NCBI GenBank assembly: GCA_947471745.1
Contig: CANJKZ010000778.1
Span: forward strand, 310,001-374,000
DNA from: Closterium sp. Naga37s-1
Taxonomy: Eukaryota; Streptophyta; Zygnematophyceae; Desmidiales; Closteriaceae
Reading direction: 5' to 3'
Length of the DNA stretch: 64,000 nucleotides
The stretch's first letter is position 1. Every line of letters begins with the position of its first letter. Shown here in pieces: positions 58,746-64,000 of this stretch. Made by a program: the position numbers and the translations under genes. The notes under the pieces are model-generated. The model saw only the letters and a program-made list of their open reading frames with translations, searched no databases and was not told the origin of the DNA.

Positions 58746-61700
58746 TTTGGACGTTATCGCCGTACGCCCCTCCGGTAGCTCCACCAATTCAAACGTGTCA
58801 TTCTCCTCGATGCTCTTCAGCTCACTCTCCATGGCCTTCTTCCACTCCTCAGCATCACTACTCTCCAAAGCCTCCTTGAGAGTTGCTGGTTCTCCCGGCA
58901 TCTCCACCGGAGAGAAGAACGCGAAGGCACACTCCTCGTAGTCACTCTCCTCGTCGTCTCCGACCATCATTGCCGCTCCGGCCAGGGCTGTCTTGCCCTG
59001 CTTTCCCGGCGCATCATAGGTCAGCCTATTAGGGGGTTGAACTCTCCTCTTCCCCCTTCCTTCCTCCTCAGCTGCAGGGACTTGAAGGCCTTGGCGTTGC
59101 TGCGGTGTGGCTCGAATCCGTGGAGCACTCGTAGTACGGGAAGGGAGTGACGGTGCACGCTCGCTCACTTGCTGCACCTCCTCCTCTTCTTCCTCTGCAT
59201 CATTGGCCTCTCCCCCATTCACAAGGGAGGATTGCCTTGTGGTTGTGCTGCCGCTGCTCAGCTCCAAAGGCAGCTCCACATGCTCCAAACCGGAACTCTT
59301 CACCTCCCCAAACCGCACGCCTATCTTCGCCTCATTCTCCGCCTTCCAATCCTTGTACATGAAGTTCTCCATGAACTTGCAGTCCCTGCTCACCAAGAAC
59401 TTCTTGGTGAATGGGTCCCAAAGAAGCCATCCCTTGCTGTTTTGAGCCATGCCCAAGTGCACGGCCCACACCGCCTTGGCACCAAGCTTGTTGTGCCGAA
59501 GATGCTTAGGCACGAGCGCCATGCACATGCACCCGAACACCCGAAGCATATCCACCTTTGGCTTCCTTCCTAGCCACTCCACATAGGGCACCCATTTGTC
59601 TGCTCCCACATGAGTCAAGGATCTGTTCTTGGCCACACACGCGCTCCGCACCGCATCAGGCCAGAAATAGTCGGGTAGCCCGGCTTCAATGAGCAACCCG
59701 CGTGCCGCCTCCGTGATTGTGCGGTTCGCTCGCTCGGCGATGCCGTTCATTGCAGGGGAGTATGGCATGGTGAGGGAGTGCCGAATACCATTCTTCTTCA
59801 GCCACAACCCAAACTCCTTGCTCAGGAACTCTCCCCCTCGATCGGTGCGGATTGACTTGACTAGACGGTCTTGTTGCCGCTCCACCATCGGGAACCAATC
59901 CGTCTTCAACGTTTCCGCCACGTCGCTCTTCTTGGCCAGCACGTACACCCAAGTCATGCGGGTGTAGACGTCGACAATGGTGAGAAAATACTCAGCTCCA
60001 GCAGCTCCAAGCTTCAGGGGGCCCACCACGTCCATCACCACCTCATCAAGCGGTGCCTTTGCCGTTGCCTCCGAACTAGGGAACGGAAACCGGGTGAACT
60101 TGGCTTGAATGCACGTCGGGCAGCCAAGCACCTCATCGGGCTCCCCCTTCACACGTATGCCAGCAACCATCTCATTCTTCACTAGCTGCTGCAAGATGGG
60201 CAGGGCCACATGCCCCATGCGCCGATGCAAGGTGAGCCAATCACACTCCCCCGTAGCCGAAGTTGGATTGGAGAATGCCGCGCTCGCAATAGCGCCCCAC
60301 ATACTCTCTCCGTAGTCCTCCTCCGCTGCTGCCTCTGGGTTCTCCTCACCCTTTTGCTGCTCCTTGGTTGCTGGACCACTCTCCTTAGGTTCACTAAACT
60401 TGCTGGTCCCTCCAGGTTTGCTCTTCTTGAGCTCATTCTCCTTAGCGCGACCGTTCGCGCCATCGTCGCTACCGACCGCTCCATCCTTGGTGCTGATGCT
60501 TGCTGCCACTTGCCTCTCCTTAGGCATAGGGACCACTGGAATCTGCCACATCTCGTTGTAGACATCCCTGTCCTCATGAAGGTCCCAAAGAATTCGATCG
60601 CCAAGCCTTGCGGTGTAGGTCTTGGCTCCCTTCGAGTTCGTGTCCATGCCGGCCTTTGCCAACCGCCGCACGGAAATCAGGTTTGCAGCAAGGCTGGGCA
60701 CCCAAAGCACGTTCTTGAGGCCCACCATCTTCCCATCAGCACCCTTGAACATGGCCTTGCCCATGCCTTTCACCTCTGCTCGCTGCCCCAAAGCCGATGT
60801 GACATGCTTCACCGGTGACGGCTCGAGTTCGGTGAGCAAGTCCGGGCGAGGTGTCATGCTATAGGTAGCGCCACTATCAATCACCCAATAGTCCAGGGGG
60901 TGTAGGGTCACCTTCCCCACAGCTGCTGGCTCCTCAAAGCCTTCATCCTTCTCTGGACCAGCCGGTACTTGTGTCGACACGAAGTAGAATAGACCCGGGT
61001 ATCGATCGTCGCTCGGGTCCTTGTCGTTGTCTCCGCTCTTCATGTTTGCAGCTCCGCCACCGCGACCGCCACGGCCTCCACGGCCTCGTCCTCTCCCTCC
61101 TCCTGCTCCTCTACCCTCTTGGCCTTGAGCAGGGGTCCAACCATCAGGGAGTTTGTAGCAGTCGCGCCACATGTGTCCGCTCTTGTGGCAATAGTGACAC
61201 TCGCCGTCGAATCGGCCGCGACCGCGTCCGTAGCTCTTGTCGTCGCTGCCGTAACCGCCACTCCTGCGGCCTCTGCCGAAGTTGCTGCCACCAAACCTTC
61301 CTCCCCCTCGTCCTCTGCCTCTTCCTCGACCATATCCACGGCCGATGCTCGCTGCCCCAGCGCCATCCGCACTCGCCAACTCACGGCGGCGGAAATCCTC
61401 TTGAAGGATAGCTCGCTTCACGTCTTCAAGCGAGAGGCGGGGCAAGTCGCGATTAAGGTTGATGATGAGCGAGGACCATGACTCTGGGAGTAAGGCCAGC
61501 AACTTGGTCTTCTTTTGGAGCTCACTGTAGTTCAAATCAGCTCCCTCAAGCCGCGTCAACAAGTCGAAGAATTTCTGCACCCCTTCTTCAACCGCTTCGT
61601 CTTCTTCAATTCGTATTGCCGCCATTTGCCGTTCCAACACCACCGCTACCGCCGCTGTTGCAGGAGCATGTACACCCTTGAGAGCAGCCCATGCCTTTGG

Positions 61701-62075
61701 TCCTTTCTCTGGTTCACGCTGGAATGGCTTGATGTGACGGATCTGACTGCTCCCCAACGCTTGCCCAAGTAAGAGATAGCCTTGTGCGCTCTTCCGCACC
61801 CACGGGCTCTTCTCCGGGTCGTTCTCGGGGCGCTTCTCCGTTCCTTCCATCACCTCCAACAGGTCATAGTGGTCAAAGATGTTCTCCATCTTGAAGGACC
61901 ATTCAGCAAAGTTGTCACCGTTGAACTTGTCAAGCCCAAACACCCTAGGCTCATCCCTAGGTGGGCCAAGACTTGGTTGCATGGGCGCCATGGCTGAATC
62001 ACGGGATTGGCCTTGAGCTTGAGCTTCTCCACTGCCACCAGCACCTCTGCCACCCCTTTCCTCAGGTCCAGACAT
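58746..62075 (-). CDS. Element I Gag-protease-integrase, truncated at the RT start
   Basis: About 1,110 codons from MSGPEERGGRGAG (ATG 62073-62075). The frame is open farther upstream into the primer-binding site and LTR, but without ATG. Order: gag (LDKFNGDNFAEWSFKMENIFDHYDL, ILQEDFRRRELA), RGRGRG stretch, zinc knuckle CHYCHKSGHMWRDC, second RGRG stretch, protease YWVIDSGATYSMT, LTLHRRMGHVALP, integrase (FLTIVDVYTRMTWVYV, RTDRGGEFLSKEF, SPAMNGIAERANRT), linker, and the pre-RT block ESELKSIEENDTFELVELPEGRTAITSK. After that the frame runs about 12 codons into element H sequence to a stop at 58710. No internal lesion. Confidence 0.92.
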
Positions 62076-62092
62076 TGTCGAAACTGCTCCAA

Positions 62093-62108
62093 GGGCTCTG
62101 ATACCACT
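62093..62108 (-). other. Element I primer-binding site
   Basis: On the minus strand AGTGGTATCAGAGCCC follows the LTR; TGGTATCAGAGC is a perfect match to the tRNA-iMet site usual in plant copia elements. Confidence 0.92.
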
Positions 62109-62928
62109 TGTTATAGTCACAATAGGCTTGAATGTGCCTAAAACGAAAGATAGAGAGCACAGACGGATTTCTGCACAGCGGCTTCAAACGTTGATAGCGT
62201 TCTTCTCACAGCTGCAAATGACTTGATTCAAATTGGATCTGGAGCGTCTTCACGTCGTCTACAATTAGCAATTTAGATTGCACGATTTGATAAAGAATTG
62301 ACGACACAGCGTCGGTTTGAACGAACGGTACTATGGCAGCCACTATAGTCTTAGAACACAAGATAGGAAGAGTTACGAGTTGGGAATGACTCCCAGCTCC
62401 TACAAACCCCAAGAGCCGAGGTACAGTGATGTGGAACAGTGCCACACTGTCCCCAACCACGAAGGGTCTCGAAACTACCCTTCACTAGGGCCTACACCAA
62501 GTGAAATGTTACACTACACAAAGTAATGTAACTATCTTCAATATCTTGAGGTGCACCCTTTTGGCGAGCTTCGAAATCACTTTCAGGCTTGACACCAAGG
62601 CTCGGGCTCTTCATCACAAACTCATCCTTGAGTTCTTGATGGGTCTGCTGCACACACCTGCGACACGCCGAACGTTCGACACAGGACAAAATAGAAACCG
62701 CGCACGACAAAATAGAAACCGCGCGCGAGACACAAACGACCGCGTAACACGCGTCTAGCGATAACTCGCTATTGACTCGACACACACACTCGACATCATG
62801 ACTCAACATTCACACACAATTATAAGCATGAAATATATATTATCCCATGCCCTCATACCATTCCATACACACACACATTCACGCACACGGACAACAAGCC
62901 GAGTGCAAACCGTAGGGTTGCACCAACA
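62109..62928 (-). repeat. Element I 5' LTR
   Basis: Starts TGTTATAGTCAC on the plus strand, next to the primer-binding site. The right edge is set at CACCAACA (62921-62928) because RNase H sequence of element J resumes at once after it. Length 820 bp, close to the 869 bp of element D. It has no long open frame. The right edge is less sure than the left. Confidence 0.7.
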
Positions 62929-64000
62929 CAAAAGCGCTCATGATCACAAGGCTGAAGTGCCTTGGTAAAGATATCAGCAGTCTTGGCCCGAGAGGCCACG
63001 TAAGCAAGGCGCAGCTGACCACGCTGTTGCAGCTCACGAGCAAGGAAGTAGCGAAGAGCAATGTGCTTCGTTCTGTGGTCCAGTCTGTGCTCCCGACATA
63101 AGGCCAGCATGGCCTTGTTGTCTACGTACAGAACTGGAGGAGAACGAGGCGACTCTCCCAGGTCAGTCAGCAGGTAGGTGAGCCAACGTAACTCCTGTGC
63201 AGCCATGGCCCCTGCGTAGATCTCAGCCTCACAGCTGGAGCTGAGAACAGAAGACGAGCGGGTAGACCGCCACGAAACAGAGCCGGAACCAAGGCTGAAG
63301 GTGTAACCCTGTGACGACCGCTGCGTAGCCAAGTCGTCAACCCAAGACGCGTCTGCGTGACCAGTGAGGACCACTGGACTCCGCCCTCCAAGCAAGAGCC
63401 CTATGCACAAGTAGCGCAACAACCTCTTCGCTGCAGCTATGTGCTCTAGTCGGTGTCTCCCAGGAGCAACATAGCGTGCCAGGATGCTAAGAGGGTATGC
63501 AAGGTCAGGTCGAGTGCAGGTCATCAGGTACATGAGGCAGCCAACAAGCTCTGGGTACGGGCCACTCGGCTCTACGGACTCATCCGAAGGCAGAGCTGAG
63601 AGCGAGTGGCGAGTAGACAGAGGAGTGGCCTGAGGCGAGGAGTACGTGAAGTCGAAGCGCTGAAGGACATGCTGCACCATGTGTGACTGAGTCAGGGTAA
63701 TGGTGCGCTGTGCTCTGTCCCGGGTGATCTGCAAGCCAAGGTAGCTGCGCAGTTCACCCAGGTCTGTGCACGTGTGTCTCTTCTGCAGCTCGGACTTCAC
63801 GTGGGCGAGTCCAGCCGTGTCAGCTGTAGCAAAGACCAAGTCGTCGACGTACACGAGGATGTAGAACGGCGGCAAAGAGGTGTCGGTGCGTAGAAACAGC
63901 GACGGGTCGGCAGTAGAAGGAGCAAACCCAAGAGCCGCAAGTGTAGTCCTCAGTGTGTCGTGCCACTCACGGGGCGCCTGGCGTAGACCGTAGACTGGCC
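62929..64000 (-). pseudogene. Element J: RT C-terminal part and RNase H, runs past the window end
   Basis: Minus strand, open from 64000: VYGLRQAPREWHDTLRTTLAALGF, ILVYVDDLVFATADTAG, GCLMYLMTCTRPDLAYPLSILARYV, then RNase H (TGHADASWVDD, SSCEAEIYA, LYVDNKAMLALC, AKTADIFTKALQPCDHERF). Relative to element C it lacks 12 bp (YLC-IGLLLGG, no STSGMG). The last ~15 codons are replaced by reading into the element I LTR to a stop at 62853. It belongs to the C group; upstream parts lie outside the window. Confidence 0.88.

Larger units (their letters stand above)
58746..62928 (-). mobile_element. Element I: Ty1/copia retrotransposon, 3' half missing
   Basis: Minus strand: 5' LTR 62109-62928, primer-binding site, gag-protease-integrase and the first residues of RT, then an abrupt change to element H at about 58745. 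It resembles element D in layout (long LTR starting TGTTATAG, same primer-binding site, canonical zinc knuckle). It probably entered element J, whose RNase H gene stops at the LTR. Confidence 0.88.

Noticed and set aside
1..64000. CRISPR arrays, tRNA or rRNA genes, bacterial operons
   Set aside because: The tandem repeats have no unique spacers of constant length, no cloverleaf or rRNA stretch was recognised, and introns and copia elements show a eukaryotic nuclear sequence.

Overview
This is a transposon-choked piece of a eukaryotic nuclear genome. Almost every long reading frame belongs to a Ty1/copia LTR retrotransposon, and the only host gene I can recognise is a spliced, minus-strand homologue of MPU1 (the PQ-loop protein needed for use of dolichol-phosphate sugars). 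Its predicted protein resembles the plant members of that family as I remember them. With the GC-rich copia elements and the GT-AG introns this suggests the green lineage, perhaps a streptophyte (zygnematophyte-like) alga. The organism call is inference; I could run no search.

Layout, left to right. 1-4473: element A (minus strand, cut by the window start); its LTR is split by element B. 4474-12096: element B (plus, 125-bp LTRs, TSD GTAAC), with a 22-bp deletion in integrase and a solo LTR in the reverse transcriptase. 12102-12812: rest of the A LTR and a second, inverted copy that carries a Tourist-like MITE. 12813-13053: 3' end of the MPU1 homologue. 13054-26991: element C (plus, 134-bp LTRs, TSD TTAAT), inserted in the last coding exon of that gene. 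Inside C lies element D (20108-26596, minus, 869-bp LTRs, TSD GCTTC), the only element here with an apparently unbroken gag-pol and both LTRs. 26992-28981 and 36148-37560: MPU1 exons and introns, split by element E (28982-36147, plus, TSD ATGGC). 37561-45633: element F (minus, decayed, gag-truncated, holding two solo LTRs). 45634-52437: element G (minus, decayed), which appears to sit in the F LTR. 52438-58745: element H (minus, 1,980 open codons, 5' end missing). 58746-62928: element I (minus, 3' half missing), joined to H at a junction without LTR or TSD. 62929-64000: RT/RNase H end of element J (minus).

The elements fall into two groups. B, C, E, F, G, H and J share a gag-pol plan: short LTRs of about 115-135 bp, a GC-rich or CAG-rich minisatellite leader, a glycine-rich gag, a zinc-knuckle-like motif with a widened first loop (CX13CX3HX4C), a long Ala/Gly/Pro/Glu linker between integrase and RT, and one conserved 3' block ending in a polypurine tract. 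A, D and I carry ordinary CX2CX4HX4C knuckles; D and I have LTRs above 800 bp.

The most interesting results are the host gene and its damage. Seven consecutive MPU1 exons can be placed with splice sites and compatible phases. C breaks the last exon and E fills an intron. Three of the exons each have partial tandem 'echo' copies of their acceptor end in the neighbouring intron. I saw no tRNA, rRNA or CRISPR array.
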